A stretch of DNA of 64,000 nt from an uncultured Psychrobacter sp. (GCF_947500265.1 NZ_CANMRN010000012.1:1-64000); one strand, 5' to 3'. Counted from the first letter of the stretch, positions 1-10,091 are shown. Made by a program: numbers and translations. Notes: a model not told the origin generated them from the sequence alone.

Positions 1-56
1 CCGATTGTACCGACGTTGACGTGTGGCTTGTTACGTTCAAACTTGGCCTTTGCCAT
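1..56 (-). CDS. tuf: Elongation factor Tu, N-terminal fragment
   Basis: Only the first 18 or so codons lie in the window; the gene runs off the left edge. The reverse complement reads MAKAKFERNKPHVNVGTIG, the conserved N-terminus of EF-Tu, the GTPase that delivers aminoacyl-tRNA to the ribosome. A purine-rich AGAGGAAA lies about 7 bases before the ATG. It follows fusA on the same strand, as in the canonical str operon, but has its own near-consensus promoter in the 223-base gap. Identity is near certain; whether this is tufA or tufB, and whether a second copy exists, cannot be told here. Confidence 0.95.
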   Translation of the reverse strand, partial: MAKAKFERNKPHVNVGTI

Positions 57-150
57 GGGTATTTCCTCTTTTTTTGGGGTTCAAGACTTAACTCATATAA
101 ATATGATTATTAAGACGATTTTGACCACATTAAGATAATTGTTAAAAGGT

Positions 151-168
151 TGCACATACTAATGTGCA
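151..168. promoter_or_regulatory. Hairpin at the start of the tuf leader
   Basis: TGCACAT and ATGTGCA form a perfect 7-base inverted repeat around a 4-base loop. It covers the predicted transcription start of the tuf promoter, so it could be an operator or a 5' stem stabilising the mRNA. No U-run follows, so it does not look like a terminator. Confidence 0.4.
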
Positions 169-171
169 GAT

Positions 172-199
172 ATTATAAGAAAATCGCGGCCAATAACAA
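172..199 (-). promoter_or_regulatory. Sigma-70 type promoter for tuf
   Basis: On the minus strand TTGTTA (194-199) is followed after 16 bases by a perfect TATAAT (172-177). The expected start of transcription is near 165, on the arm of a small hairpin. This would give tuf expression independent of fusA read-through. The match is seen directly; activity is inferred. Confidence 0.6.
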
Positions 200-264
200 G
201 TCTTTTAACAAGTTATTGGCGTATTCTTTAGTGACAATACACAGACGCACTCTATATTGTCACT
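189..264. repeat. Two hairpins in the fusA-tuf spacer
   Basis: A 9-base inverted repeat (189-197 with 212-220, GCCAATAAC) and a 10-base one (230-239 with 255-264, AGTGACAATA) lie just after the fusA stop. Neither is followed by a clear U-run on the minus strand. They may protect the 3' end of upstream mRNA or cause partial termination before the tuf promoter, but no function can be read from sequence alone. Confidence 0.4.
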
Positions 265-279
265 TTCAGTAAACTTTAT

Positions 280-2406
280 TTACTCGTCATCATCTTTAGA
301 GTTGAACTTAGAGATGATTTCAGCAGCAACTGATTTTGGAATTTCAGCGTACTTTTGGAATTCCATTGAGTAAGTTGCACGGCCTTGTGACATAGAGCGC
401 ATTTGAGTGGCATAACCAAACATTTCCGCTAATGGTACTTCAGCACGAATCTGTTTAGTACCGCCAGGTAGATCTTCCATACCCTGTACCAAACCACGAC
501 GACGGTTAAGATCGCCCATGATGTCGCCCATGTAGTCTTCAGGTGTTTCAACTTCTACTTTCATTACTGGCTCAAGTAGCGCTGGGTCAGCTGCTAAGAA
601 ACCTTTTCTGAAGGCCATAGAACCAGCCATCTTAAATGACAATTCATCAGAGTCAACGTCATGATAAGAACCATCATACAAGGTCGCTTTTACGCCAACT
701 ACTGGGTAGCCTGCAAGTACGCCGTTTTTCATGCGCTCTTGGATACCTTTGTCAACAGCACCGTGGAATTCTTTTGGTACAGTACCACCAACAACTTCTT
801 CAGCGAATTCATATTCAGTGTCGCCAGCTGGATCAAGTGGCTCAAGACGTAACCAAACGTGACCAAACTTACCACGACCACCTGTTTGACGTACGAATTT
901 GCCTTCTTGTTCAACAGTGTTACGAATCGTCTCACGATAAGCAACCTGAGGTGCACCGATGTTTGCTTCAACGTTGAATTCACGCTTCATACGGTCAACA
1001 AGAATCTCTAGATGTAGCTCACCCATACCACTGATGATCGTCTGACCAGATTCTTCGTCAGTGTGTACACGGAACGATGGATCTTCTTTTGCCAAACGGC
1101 CAAGAGCGATTGACATTTTTTCTTGGTCAGCTTTGGTCTTTGGCTCAACAGCTAGAGAGATAACTGGATCTGGGAATTCCATACGCTCAAGAGTAATCAC
1201 GTTGTCTTCATCACATAGCGTATCACCAGTAGTCACATCTTTCATGCCGACTAGAGCTGCGATATCACCAGTACGAATCTCTGCAAGCTCTTCTTGAGAG
1301 TTTGCCATCATCTGTACGATACGGCCAACACGCTCACGCTTCATCTTAACTGGGTTATAAACACTGCTACCCTGCTTCATTACACCAGAATAAACACGTA
1401 CGAAGGTTAAGTTACCAACGAATTTGTCATTCATGATTTTGAACGCTAGTGCTGAGAAAGGTGCTTCATCTGATGCTTCACGGCTGCCTTCGCTTTCGTC
1501 TTTGTCATCAAGAATACCTTTAATAGCAGGTACGTCGATTGGTGCAGGTAGATACTGAATAACGGCATCTAGCATCTTCTGTACACCTTTGTTCTTAAAG
1601 GCAGTACCACAAAGAAGCGGGATGATTTCGTTATCGATAGTTAACTGACGAATAGCACCGTGAATTTGTTCTACAGTCAACTCACCGTTTTCTAGGTATT
1701 CGTTCATCAACTCTTCGTTTGCTTCAGCAGCGCTTTCTACAAGGTGCTCGCGGTATTCTGCTGCTTTTTCTTGTAGTTCAGTTGGGATTTCGCGCTCATC
1801 ATATTGCATACCTTGAGACGCTTCGTCCCAATAGATAGCTTTCATGGTTACTAGATCAACAACGCCTTCGAAGTCATCTTCTTTACCAATTGGAATAACC
1901 AATGGTACAGGGTTGCCGCCTAAGCGAGTTTTGATCTGTTCGATAACACGATAGAAATCAGCACCAACACGGTCCATTTTGTTTACAAATGCAAGACGTG
2001 GTACTTTATATTTGTTCGCCTGACGCCATACGGTCTCAGACTGTGGCTGAACGCCGCCTACTGCACAGTAAACCATGCAAGCGCCATCAAGTACACGCAT
2101 AGAACGTTCAACTTCGATCGTGAAGTCAACGTGACCTGGGGTATCGATGATGTTGATACGGTGTTCGTCAAACTGTTTAGCCATACCTGACCAAAAACAA
2201 GTTGTTGCCGCTGAGGTAATAGTAATACCACGCTCTTGTTCTTGCTCCATCCAGTCCATAGTGGCTGCGCCATCATGTACTTCGCCAATTTTGTGGCTAA
2301 CACCGGTATAGAATAAAACACGCTCTGTAGTGGTTGTCTTACCAGCATCGATGTGCGCTGAGATACCAATATTGCGATAGCGTTTTAGGGGAGTTTTACG
2401 AGCCAT
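280..2406 (-). CDS. fusA: Elongation factor G
   Basis: 708 residues, the usual length for bacterial EF-G, the GTPase that drives ribosomal translocation and, with the recycling factor, ribosome splitting. G1 AHIDAGKT is at 17-24, G3 DTPGH at 88-92 and G4 NKMD at 142-145; domains II to V follow to the end. Start is ATG at 2406. It lies third in the str operon after rpsL and rpsG, but the gap to rpsG (343 bases) is far longer than the few tens of bases in Escherichia coli and is full of hairpins. No sequence anomaly was seen. The acidic C-terminus (SKDDDE) is ordinary. It is the target of fusidic acid in this family. Confidence 0.99.
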   Translation of the reverse strand: MARKTPLKRYRNIGISAHIDAGKTTTTERVLFYTGVSHKIGEVHDGAATMDWMEQEQERGITITSAATTCFWSGMAKQFDEHRINIIDTPGHVDFTIEVERSMRVLDGACMVYCAVGGVQPQSETVWRQANKYKVPRLAFVNKMDRVGADFYRVIEQIKTRLGGNPVPLVIPIGKEDDFEGVVDLVTMKAIYWDEASQGMQYDEREIPTELQEKAAEYREHLVESAAEANEELMNEYLENGELTVEQIHGAIRQLTIDNEIIPLLCGTAFKNKGVQKMLDAVIQYLPAPIDVPAIKGILDDKDESEGSREASDEAPFSALAFKIMNDKFVGNLTFVRVYSGVMKQGSSVYNPVKMKRERVGRIVQMMANSQEELAEIRTGDIAALVGMKDVTTGDTLCDEDNVITLERMEFPDPVISLAVEPKTKADQEKMSIALGRLAKEDPSFRVHTDEESGQTIISGMGELHLEILVDRMKREFNVEANIGAPQVAYRETIRNTVEQEGKFVRQTGGRGKFGHVWLRLEPLDPAGDTEYEFAEEVVGGTVPKEFHGAVDKGIQERMKNGVLAGYPVVGVKATLYDGSYHDVDSDELSFKMAGSMAFRKGFLAADPALLEPVMKVEVETPEDYMGDIMGDLNRRRGLVQGMEDLPGGTKQIRAEVPLAEMFGYATQMRSMSQGRATYSMEFQKYAEIPKSVAAEIISKFNSKDDDE

Positions 2407-2749
2407 AGTGTTTTCCTAGGAAAAGTCGTGTATATAATAATGTATTGTGTCTCTACCTCATACTCTATGACAAAGCGTTCAGCTTCGTAATATTACTTAC
2501 TGATTATTGAGCCTAATACGGACAAAAAAAGAGCAAATACTAAGAATAGTGCGGCATCAAATTTGGGATGCTCTCCAGCAAAAACTGTATTTGTTAAGAG
2601 AGACATCTGGATAGATGTCCGCCACCTCAGTCATCAATAAATAACATTTATATATGACCGAATGATGATGGCGGCAATCAATAGAATAAACAACAATGTA
2701 AGATTAAATGGCATGAGCCTCTAATCTTAAGCTACTATTAAAAAGTAGC
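2407..2749. other. Structured rpsG-fusA intergenic region
   Basis: No reading frame of note. Several inverted repeats occur: 2728-2736 with 2744-2752 (TAAGCTACT), which includes the rpsG stop codon; 2701-2706 with 2722-2727 (AGATTA); a perfect 7-base stem with 4-base loop at 2602-2619 (GACATCT); and a long-range pairing of CCGCCA plus GTCAT (2619-2634) with ATGAC plus TGGCGG (2654-2674). This is much more structure than an ordinary spacer and could hold a terminator, processing site or fusA leader. Role unknown. Confidence 0.5.
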
Positions 2750-3223
2750 TTAGAAACGGTAATGAGAGAATGCTTTGTTAGCATCTGCCATGCGGTGAAC
2801 TTCGTCACGCTTTTTCATAGCAGCGCCTTTGCCATCAGCAGCATCATTCAATTCGCCAGCTAAACGCAAAGCCATTGATTTTTCAGAACGCTTAGCAGCA
2901 GCTTCAGCTAACCAACGCATAGCCAATGCAGTACGACGGGAGGGGCGTACTTCCATTGGTACTTGATAGGTTGCACCGCCAACGCGGCGAGCTTTTACTT
3001 CTACCATTGGGCGTACATTTTCTAGCACTTCTTCGAAGAAAGATACTGGATCTTCGACTTTACGCTTCTCACTTACTGTCTCAAGTGCACCGTAAACGAT
3101 ACGCTCAGCAGTAGATTTTTTACCATCACTCATTACATGGTTGATGAATTTTGCAACAGTTTGGCTACCAAACTTAGGATCCGGTAGGATCTCACGGGCA
3201 GCAACGACGCGACGTCTTGGCAT
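2750..3223 (-). CDS. rpsG: 30S ribosomal protein S7
   Basis: 157 residues, matching the typical 156 of S7, the primary protein that nucleates assembly of the 30S head by binding 16S rRNA. The start [20 protein letters not shown] and the end [15 protein letters not shown] are characteristic. ATG at 3223 has an AAGGAA ribosome site. It is second in the str operon, 218 bases after rpsL. In Escherichia coli S7 represses its own operon by binding the rpsL-rpsG spacer; whether that holds here is not visible. Confidence 0.99.
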   Translation of the reverse strand: MPRRRVVAAREILPDPKFGSQTVAKFINHVMSDGKKSTAERIVYGALETVSEKRKVEDPVSFFEEVLENVRPMVEVKARRVGGATYQVPMEVRPSRRTALAMRWLAEAAAKRSEKSMALRLAGELNDAADGKGAAMKKRDEVHRMADANKAFSHYRF

Positions 3224-3441
3224 AATAAATTTCCTTATCTTCAGGAGTGTCTAACATTCACAACATCGACTACTTATCATTAGGATATAGCAGTGAGTTA
3301 TCAGTTAGCCTTACTGCATGGTGGTATGTTTTAAGAGCAAATCACAGATATATGTTTATATAAAAGCGATATTACTACTGACACCAAACCCATGCACAGT
3401 TATTGGGTAGTGCAAAAAGCTTATCTAATAACGTTTAGTTA

Positions 3442-3816
3442 TTAAACTTTAGGCTTCTTAGCACCGTACTTAGAGCGACCTTGCTTACGGTCTTTAACGC
3501 CTGCGCAATCTAATGCACCGCGAACAGTGTGATAACGTACACCTGGTAGATCTTTTACACGACCACCACGGATTAGAACAACACTGTGCTCTTGTAGGTT
3601 ATGACCTTCGCCGCCGATGTAGCTTGATACTTCATAGCCTGAAGTCAAACGTACACGACATACTTTACGCATGGCAGAGTTAGGTTTTTTTGGCGTGGTA
3701 GTATATACACGAGTACATACACCGCGACGCTGTGGGCACGCTTCCAACGCAGGAACTTTTGACTTTTCCTTGATGGTTTTGCGACCTTTACGAATCAATT
3801 GGTTAGTTGTTGCCAT
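3442..3816 (-). CDS. rpsL: 30S ribosomal protein S12
   Basis: 124 residues, the family's standard length. S12 sits at the decoding centre and helps control accuracy. Start was set at ATG 3816 because the protein there begins [13 protein letters not shown], as in all S12 proteins, and AGAAGGA lies 7 bases upstream; a longer frame from 3861 adds 15 unrelated residues. Lys43 (in TPKKPNS) and Lys88 with Asp89 (in GGRVKDL) are the wild-type, streptomycin-sensitive residues. It is the first gene of the str operon and has a strong promoter about 100 bases upstream and an attenuator-like hairpin in its leader. Confidence 0.99.
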   Translation of the reverse strand: MATTNQLIRKGRKTIKEKSKVPALEACPQRRGVCTRVYTTTPKKPNSAMRKVCRVRLTSGYEVSSYIGGEGHNLQEHSVVLIRGGRVKDLPGVRYHTVRGALDCAGVKDRKQGRSKYGAKKPKV

Positions 3817-3848
3817 AAGGCATCCTTCTCCCGTTTGGTATAAAACAA

Positions 3849-3909
3849 AAAAATGGGCCAATGCACCATCTATCTGACAATAATTGCAGATTTCGGGGCA
3901 CCCATTTTT
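3849..3909 (-). promoter_or_regulatory. Attenuator-like hairpin in the rpsL leader
   Basis: In the transcript AAAAATGGG (3909 to 3901) can pair with CCCATTTTT (3857 to 3849), and the right arm runs straight into U7-G-U4. The left arm begins about four bases after the predicted transcription start. The shape is that of an intrinsic terminator about 30 bases before the rpsL start codon. The pairing is seen; an attenuation role is inferred. Confidence 0.45.
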
Positions 3910-3919
3910 AGGACAGTGT

Positions 3920-3948
3920 ATTATAAAGAGTTGTTGCTGCTATTTCAA
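3920..3948 (-). promoter_or_regulatory. Sigma-70 promoter of the str operon
   Basis: On the minus strand TTGAAA (3943-3948) and TATAAT (3920-3925) are separated by exactly 17 bases, close to the ideal sigma-70 promoter. The expected start of transcription is near 3913, giving a leader of about 97 bases before rpsL. Confidence 0.8.
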
Positions 3949-4227
3949 CCACTTATGAATGGTTTCGCTTTACAACATTTGATAGATATGCATTCAGCCT
4001 CTCATTGTATCACTTTATAGATTTTTCGCCGAAAAATAGCGTAATAAATAAAGCAAACAAAGCGAGCTCAAGCATCATTAAGAAAAGATGTTTAACATTG
4101 AAATGGTACTTGATAGTAACTAAGTGGTGGTATTTATCCTAATTTTCAAGTCGTGTTGCTTAATCAAATTAAGATAAATACCATCGTGCTTATAAATATA
4201 TAACCCAACTAGCAAATAATATGTCTA

Positions 4228-5349
4228 TTACTTGGCTTTTTTATCAGACGTTTGCTTGTCTGAGTCTTTTTCACTGCTAGTTTCTTCTTTACTAGCTTCT
4301 TCTTTATCAGAGACCTTTTCTGAGTCACTGCTTTTTTCTTTACGCTCTGTGTCTTTTTTCGCCTCATCAGTATCAGCCTTTTCTACTTTAGCCTCACTGC
4401 TGCTGTCATCAGTAATAGCACGATTGGCCAATTTTGCTTCTGGTGCAAAGGTCGCTTGAGCAACGCCAATAACTTCGTCGATCAATTGGCTGTTATAGTG
4501 CATGCCGATCGCTACTGCGGTGACAGGAATAAAACGACGAACCCATGATAAATTAATCTGATCTAAATCAATACCTACTTGACTGGCGACTTTGTCTATT
4601 TGCTCAGCATAGAAATTTACATTTTTATTTTTTAGACCGAGATTTTTAAGTTCACTATGTAGTCCCTTGCTTTGAGCATTATCAAGCAAGCCTTTACCAA
4701 TACCTAGACCAGCTAGTAGCGCTTGTTTTTCTTGCATTTTGCTCAAATCAGCGTTTGATAGTAGTTCGTATGCCATCTTGACGCCTTGCTTACCTGTCAG
4801 CGGCTTATTATATACAGCAGCAATCTGATAAACCGTACGTAATGAAACCAGTAATAGCCATAATGTATCAGCGAGCAGACCTGGTAGACCTGCTAAACCC
4901 GTCAAACCACCCATCATTGCAAGCGCGCGGTTTTGGTTAGCAATATCAGTAGCTAGCGCATAACGCTCTTCGTCATCTAAAGTAGCAATATTGGCAAAGC
5001 GATGTTCATTAGGTAAGTCTAGTTGACTCCAGTTGGCAGCGAGGTTGGCAACTTGGGCAAATGCGCCGTCAACTGTTGACTGGAAAAAACTATTCGGCAC
5101 GATTTTCTTGGCGTATTTACCATAAGTAGCAAAGCGTGGTCCTAAAAGTTGCTGCGTAGCCTTTAGTGTTTGCTCACGAAACAAGTCTTGTTGGTAGTCT
5201 TCATCGCCTAGGTCGACGGCTTTGTATTGACGCGGTTTGCCTGTTTTGGCATTTACGCTGTCAATCATAGCCCCTACGCGCTCTAGGTTGTTTCGAGTAA
5301 AAGAGCCAATGGTATTGATACTTTTAGAGAGAGTACTACGCTTTGCCAT
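4228..5349 (-). CDS. EcsC family protein
   Basis: 373 residues. The central part (about 80-300) resembles the EcsC family, first named from the Bacillus ecs operon, with a glycine/leucine-rich hydrophobic stretch at about 145-175 (MGGLTGLAGLPGLLADTLWL) that may sit in or on the membrane. The last 55 residues are a charged, low-complexity tail of Lys, Glu, Asp and Ser, with no hydrophobic residues to speak of. ATG at 5349 has an AAGGAC site 7 bases upstream. It stands alone, on the same strand as the str operon but more than 400 bases beyond its promoter, so it is an independent unit. Biochemical function is not known for the family. Confidence 0.75.
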   Translation of the reverse strand: MAKRSTLSKSINTIGSFTRNNLERVGAMIDSVNAKTGKPRQYKAVDLGDEDYQQDLFREQTLKATQQLLGPRFATYGKYAKKIVPNSFFQSTVDGAFAQVANLAANWSQLDLPNEHRFANIATLDDEERYALATDIANQNRALAMMGGLTGLAGLPGLLADTLWLLLVSLRTVYQIAAVYNKPLTGKQGVKMAYELLSNADLSKMQEKQALLAGLGIGKGLLDNAQSKGLHSELKNLGLKNKNVNFYAEQIDKVASQVGIDLDQINLSWVRRFIPVTAVAIGMHYNSQLIDEVIGVAQATFAPEAKLANRAITDDSSSEAKVEKADTDEAKKDTERKEKSSDSEKVSDKEEASKEETSSEKDSDKQTSDKKAK

Positions 5350-5847
5350 CGTGATGTCCTTAATATGATGAAGTGGTTTTTAATATAGTTGTATTTTAAT
5401 ATGATAGTTAATTATTAATAATAATGAATCTATTATTTTAGCCAGTTATCGTAACTTGTGTCAGTGCGAACAATGTTATTAGAATCACAAATTTTGTATC
5501 TAAAGTATAATTCCGTCCATAGTCAGTAGCTAGTCTTACTTCTCCTCTCTTTACTCAAAACTCAGTCATAAGTGTTATTTTGTCGTTATTTTACACTTGT
5601 CCAAAGATTTTCAGTGTTTGATACGTTATCATGTGCCGTAACTGAGAGCATAATTGTACACTGAATTTATATTACCTCTGATAGACCGTTAACAGAATTT
5701 AGTTACCTAAATTCATGCTATCGTTATCTACATAGACTATTTTTTCATTATAATGCTCGAATTAACTCATAGTTAAACATCATATATAGATTTACCACGA
5801 TTATTGCAACCAACTGCTAGCAAGTCGTTACTTATAAGGAATAGCAT
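5350..5847. other. Intergenic region between divergent EcsC and fabB genes
   Basis: An AT-rich 498-base gap with no convincing reading frame. A TATAAT is present at 5749-5754 on the plus strand, about 95 bases before fabB, but no good -35 lies at the right distance. No clear operator palindrome was found. It must carry promoters for both divergent genes. Confidence 0.4.
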
Positions 5848-7083
5848 ATGCGCCGCGTCGTTATTACTGGAGCAGGGATTGTCTCTTGTATTGGACATGA
5901 TTTAGATACTGTCACCACTGCCCTCAAAGAAGGTCAGTCTGGCATCACATTTAACGATTCTTATGCTGAGCACGAGTTTAAATCACACGTGAGCGGTAGT
6001 ATCAATCAATCAGAACTTGATACCAGTGGTATTGATCGTAAGCTGAAACGATTCTTTAGTGACGCCAGTCTCTATGCTTATGTTAGTGCGCTAAATGCGA
6101 TTGAGCACTCAGGCCTGTCACTTGATACTATCAATAACAACCCACGAGTGGGTGTAGTGGCAAGTTCGGGGGGCGCATCAACAGAAAATATCGTCAATGC
6201 TATCGATGCTATGCGCGAAAAAGGTCTACGCGGTGTCGGCGCAATGGCCGTACCAAAGACAATGGGCAGCTCGGTATCAGCCGCTTTAGCAACCGGTCTC
6301 AAAATCCAAGGCGTCTCCTACTCGCTCGCCTCTGCTTGTGCAACTTCAACACACTGTATCGGTCATGCTGCTGAGCTTATCCAATTGGGTAAAGCCGATG
6401 TGATCTTGGCTGGTGGTAGTGAAGCTGAGCATTGGACGCAGTCTTGTATGTTTGATGCAATGGGCGCAGTTAGTACTCAATATAACGACACACCAAAACT
6501 TGCCTCAAGAGCCTATGACAAAGACCGTGACGGTTTTGTGATTGCTGCTGGTGGCGCGATGGTTGTTGTAGAGAGTCTGGAGCATGCTCAAGCACGCGGC
6601 GCCAATATTTTGGCTGAAATCGTTGGCTATGGTGCCAGCTCCGATGGTGCAGAAATGGTTGCACCAAGCGGTGAAGGTGCAGTTCGCTGTATGCAACAAG
6701 CCTTAGCTGAAGCGGGCCTAGAAAGTGTGGATTATATTAATAGCCATGGTACTAGCACACCATTGGGTGATATTACTGAGCTTAAAGCGATTGCTAAAGT
6801 ATTTGATAATGACGTCAGTAAAGTACCTGCTATCAGCTCAACCAAATCAATGACAGGTCATAGCTTGGGCGCTGTTGGTGCACAAGAGCTGATTTATTGT
6901 CTGCTAATGCTACAGGACGGCTTTATCGCTCCAAGTATCAATGTTGATAACTTAGATCCTGCTGCTGAAGGTTTCGATATCGTCACCGAAATGCGTGAAG
7001 CAAACCTTGAAACCTTGATGAGTAACAGCTTTGGCTTTGGTGGTACTAATGCTACGCTAATTATCAAAAAGTTTGACGCTTAA
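5848..7083 (+). CDS. fabB: 3-oxoacyl-[ACP] synthase I (KAS I)
   Basis: 411 residues, against 406 for Escherichia coli FabB. It condenses malonyl-ACP with acyl-ACP in fatty acid elongation and is needed for unsaturated fatty acids. The nucleophile Cys164 lies in [15 protein letters not shown]; the two catalytic histidines are in [11 protein letters not shown] (about 299) and [12 protein letters not shown] (about 334); the C-terminal glycine-rich [12 protein letters not shown] is intact. ATG at 5848 has TAAGGA 7 bases upstream. pabB starts three bases after the stop, so the two are probably co-transcribed and translationally coupled. No fabA lies nearby. FabB rather than FabF is favoured by the spacing of the motifs. 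Confidence 0.95.
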   Translation: MRRVVITGAGIVSCIGHDLDTVTTALKEGQSGITFNDSYAEHEFKSHVSGSINQSELDTSGIDRKLKRFFSDASLYAYVSALNAIEHSGLSLDTINNNPRVGVVASSGGASTENIVNAIDAMREKGLRGVGAMAVPKTMGSSVSAALATGLKIQGVSYSLASACATSTHCIGHAAELIQLGKADVILAGGSEAEHWTQSCMFDAMGAVSTQYNDTPKLASRAYDKDRDGFVIAAGGAMVVVESLEHAQARGANILAEIVGYGASSDGAEMVAPSGEGAVRCMQQALAEAGLESVDYINSHGTSTPLGDITELKAIAKVFDNDVSKVPAISSTKSMTGHSLGAVGAQELIYCLLMLQDGFIAPSINVDNLDPAAEGFDIVTEMREANLETLMSNSFGFGGTNATLIIKKFDA

Positions 7084-7086
7084 CCC

Positions 7087-8802
7087 ATGCTTGTATCGAA
7101 TCACAATACAACTGAGCAGACAGATTCTGCACCATCGCCAGCTAGCAAACCTAGCTGGCGTTTTGGTGATTTGTCTGCTGCAGAGCTGATGCCGCAGCTA
7201 CAGCGTCATTTGCTCGCTCAAGATATTAAAGCAAACTGGCAACTTATTTGGCTTAATAACGATGGTCGACCAGTAATCGGCTTACTCCCAAAAGTCAGCT
7301 GGTCTGTTTATCCCACTGATGAGCAATCTTCTAGTGACTTACCCAATGTTTATAAGGTGATTAAAAATTGTCGCGATACTGATGTAAATAGCGATGATAA
7401 TAGCTATGCTAGCACCACAGCTTATATGAGCTACCTAGAATGGCAAGAGGAACTAATCGCTTATAGCAGTACTCAAAAAGCCAATCACGACACGTCATAT
7501 ATCAATAACGAAGAAAGCTCGAAACCCAGTTATCATCATGGGCTAATCGGTTTTATTGGTTATGATATTGCAGCTCTCGAACTAAGCCCTGCCGATAGGA
7601 TTGAATTGGCAATGCAGCCGTGTGCTTCGTTGGGACATTATGATATTTATCTAACACCTACGGCACATACTGATACAGGTTGGGCGTTAAAGACTCATCT
7701 AACTAACGATGATGCTTCTGAGAATATTGGTCATAAGACAAACGATATTCTTATAAATACTCTTACCTCTTACCTAGACGAACTGGATCAAAAACTGTCT
7801 GATAAATATCTCAATCAATCACAGTTTAAAGATACATCAAACATCACTCCCCTAGTTTTAAGTCCACGATGGAGTAAGCTTGATTATCAACAAGCATTTA
7901 ATCGCACACAAGACTATCTACAGCAAGGCGACTGCTATCAGATAAACCTGACACAGAAATGGTCTGGTAGTTTAGCGCGTGAAAATAACGATGTTCAATC
8001 AGCCTTTTCGCTTATTGACTATTTGCCTGCGCTATATCGCAATACAAAAGCGCCTTTTGCAGGATATGTGAGCGTTGATGGCGATGATGGTGATTACCTA
8101 AATAAAAGCAGCAGCTTCAACGCAGATAGCAATCATTTTGAATTGTTAAGCTGCTCACCTGAGTTGTTTTTTACATTCACTAGAGAAATTGACACTGGCA
8201 AACACTCTATTCGCACTAAGCCTATCAAGGGAACTATGCCGCGAGGTGTTACTAATGAGCAAGATGAGCGCTATAAGCAGCAACTGGTCGATAGCGAAAA
8301 AGACCGTGCCGAAAATGTCATGATTGTCGATTTACTGCGTAATGATTTGGGCAAATACGCCAAAATTGGCACTGTGAAAGTACCACAGTTATTTGCGATT
8401 GAGAGCTTTAGTAACGTGCATCATATGGTGAGTACTATCATCGCTGAGCTAAAAACTGATACTCATCCATTAGCTGTATTGTTTGGTAGTCTGCCTGCTG
8501 GTTCTATCACTGGTACACCAAAAAAACGCGCTGTCGAAATCATCGCTGAACTGGAGTCTACGCCACGCGGTGCTTATTGCGGCACTATGGGTTACATGAA
8601 TTTTGATGGTAATGGTCAATGGAATGTGCTCATTCGCACTTTGCAAGCCAACGCTTTATCGAATGATGACTGTAATAAAGAAAGACACGTTAACCTGTGG
8701 GCAGGTGGCGGTATTACGGTCGCGTCCGATTGTGATGCTGAATACCAAGAATGCTTAGATAAAGTAGGTAATTTATTATCAGTGCTGGCTCAAAAAACCT
8801 AA
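7087..8802 (+). CDS. pabB: Aminodeoxychorismate synthase component I
   Basis: 571 residues. With a PabA glutaminase it makes 4-amino-4-deoxychorismate from chorismate for folate synthesis. The chorismate-binding domain occupies about 260-571, with PIKGTMPRG, HHMVSTIIAEL and LPAGSITGTPKKRA. PabB is preferred to TrpE because of PIKGT in place of the TrpE motif. It is longer than Escherichia coli PabB (453), with polar, Asp/Ser/Asn-rich insertions at about 80-150 and 205-255. Start ATG is three bases after the fabB stop and has no strong site of its own, so it depends on coupling. A bidirectional terminator follows. Confidence 0.9.
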   Translation: MLVSNHNTTEQTDSAPSPASKPSWRFGDLSAAELMPQLQRHLLAQDIKANWQLIWLNNDGRPVIGLLPKVSWSVYPTDEQSSSDLPNVYKVIKNCRDTDVNSDDNSYASTTAYMSYLEWQEELIAYSSTQKANHDTSYINNEESSKPSYHHGLIGFIGYDIAALELSPADRIELAMQPCASLGHYDIYLTPTAHTDTGWALKTHLTNDDASENIGHKTNDILINTLTSYLDELDQKLSDKYLNQSQFKDTSNITPLVLSPRWSKLDYQQAFNRTQDYLQQGDCYQINLTQKWSGSLARENNDVQSAFSLIDYLPALYRNTKAPFAGYVSVDGDDGDYLNKSSSFNADSNHFELLSCSPELFFTFTREIDTGKHSIRTKPIKGTMPRGVTNEQDERYKQQLVDSEKDRAENVMIVDLLRNDLGKYAKIGTVKVPQLFAIESFSNVHHMVSTIIAELKTDTHPLAVLFGSLPAGSITGTPKKRAVEIIAELESTPRGAYCGTMGYMNFDGNGQWNVLIRTLQANALSNDDCNKERHVNLWAGGGITVASDCDAEYQECLDKVGNLLSVLAQKT

Positions 8803-8840
8803 GATAGCGAACTCAAATATTACTGCTAATTTGAAATTAA

Positions 8841-8876
8841 AAAAGCCTGCCAACGTTACGTTAGCAGGCTTTGTTT
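8841..8876. terminator. Bidirectional terminator between pabB and hisC
   Basis: GCCTGCCAACG and CGTTAGCAGGC form a near-perfect 11-base stem around TTA, with an A-run before and a T-run after, so it works for pabB on the plus strand and hisC on the minus strand. Confidence 0.85.
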
Positions 8877-8957
8877 TTAAGACTTGTTGATAGTGGTACG
8901 CGTTGTGAATAAAGAGACTTATTTATCAACATTCTATATTAAGCTATCAATCTAATA

Positions 8958-10091
8958 TTATTCAGCAGCAACGCTAGCAGCAACTTGCAAGGCTTTTAGC
9001 GCATCAATCAAACGGTTGTTCTGCTCTGCCGTACCGATAGTAATACGCAAGTACTCTGCAATACGCGGCTTATCAAAATGGCGAACGATAATACCTTGCT
9101 CGCGTAACGCACTCGCGACAGCACTTGCATCGCCATCTTTTGGACGAGCGAATACGAAGTTGGCATGTGACGGTAGGACCTTATAGCCCAATGTAGTCAA
9201 CTCTGCCGTTAGCGACGTACGTAAATCAATGACTTGCTGACGGGTTTGCTCAAAATACTCAGTGTCTAACACACTCGCAGTCGCCCCAGCTTGAGCCAAC
9301 TTATCCAGCGGATAGCTGTTAAAGCTGTTTTTCATCCGTGTAAGTGCTTCAATCAACGATGCATTGCCAAAGGCCATACCAACCCGCAATCCAGCAAGCG
9401 AGCGTGATTTTGAAAAGGTTTGGGTCACGATGACGTTATCACATTCATTGATTAAGCTCACCGCTGAGACTGGAGCATCTGCATTGCTTTCATTTATCTG
9501 AGCAAAATCGATATACGCTTCGTCAATCACAATAACCGCATTAGAATGCTCACTCGCAAGTTTACGAATATCAGCAAGCGACAGCAGTAAGCCCGTTGGT
9601 GCATTCGGGTTAGCAATGATAATACCGCTACAAGGCTGACGATAAGCATCAGGGTCAATGCTAAAGTCTTCTTCTAGAGGAATCTGTACAAGCTCTACAC
9701 CGAACGTCTGCGCATATACAGGATAGAAGCTATAACCAATATCAGGTGATAGCAGCGGACGCTCTTTTAAAAAGAAGCTCGCAAATACTAAAGCCAAGAC
9801 TTCATCCGAACCATTACCGACGAATACTTGATTGATATCAAGGTTGTATGACTGTGCTAATGCAGCACGTAGGTCATTAGATTCAGGAGCAGGATATAAA
9901 CGTAGTTCATCAGCTTGCTGCTCCAAAACCTTGGCAATAGCCTCCCCTACTTTTGGCGAGGGTGGAAATGGGTTTTCATTGGTATTTAGTTTGCATAGAT
10001 TGTCGTGTTGCGGCTGCTCACCTGGAACATAAGGTGATAAGTTGCGCGCTTTAGACGACCATAGTCTGGTGTCTATCTTTGACTCACTCAT
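8958..10091 (-). CDS. hisC: Histidinol-phosphate aminotransferase
   Basis: 377 residues; a PLP-dependent aminotransferase that converts imidazole acetol phosphate and glutamate to histidinol phosphate. The start region LNTNENPFPPSP, substrate-binding NPNAPTG, the aspartate in DEAYIDF and the PLP lysine in TFSKSRSLAGLRVG are all present. ATG at 10091 with AGGATAA ahead. It is the last gene of murA-hisG-hisD-hisC, 74 bases after hisD. Confidence 0.96.
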   Translation of the reverse strand: MSESKIDTRLWSSKARNLSPYVPGEQPQHDNLCKLNTNENPFPPSPKVGEAIAKVLEQQADELRLYPAPESNDLRAALAQSYNLDINQVFVGNGSDEVLALVFASFFLKERPLLSPDIGYSFYPVYAQTFGVELVQIPLEEDFSIDPDAYRQPCSGIIIANPNAPTGLLLSLADIRKLASEHSNAVIVIDEAYIDFAQINESNADAPVSAVSLINECDNVIVTQTFSKSRSLAGLRVGMAFGNASLIEALTRMKNSFNSYPLDKLAQAGATASVLDTEYFEQTRQQVIDLRTSLTAELTTLGYKVLPSHANFVFARPKDGDASAVASALREQGIIVRHFDKPRIAEYLRITIGTAEQNNRLIDALKALQVAASVAAE

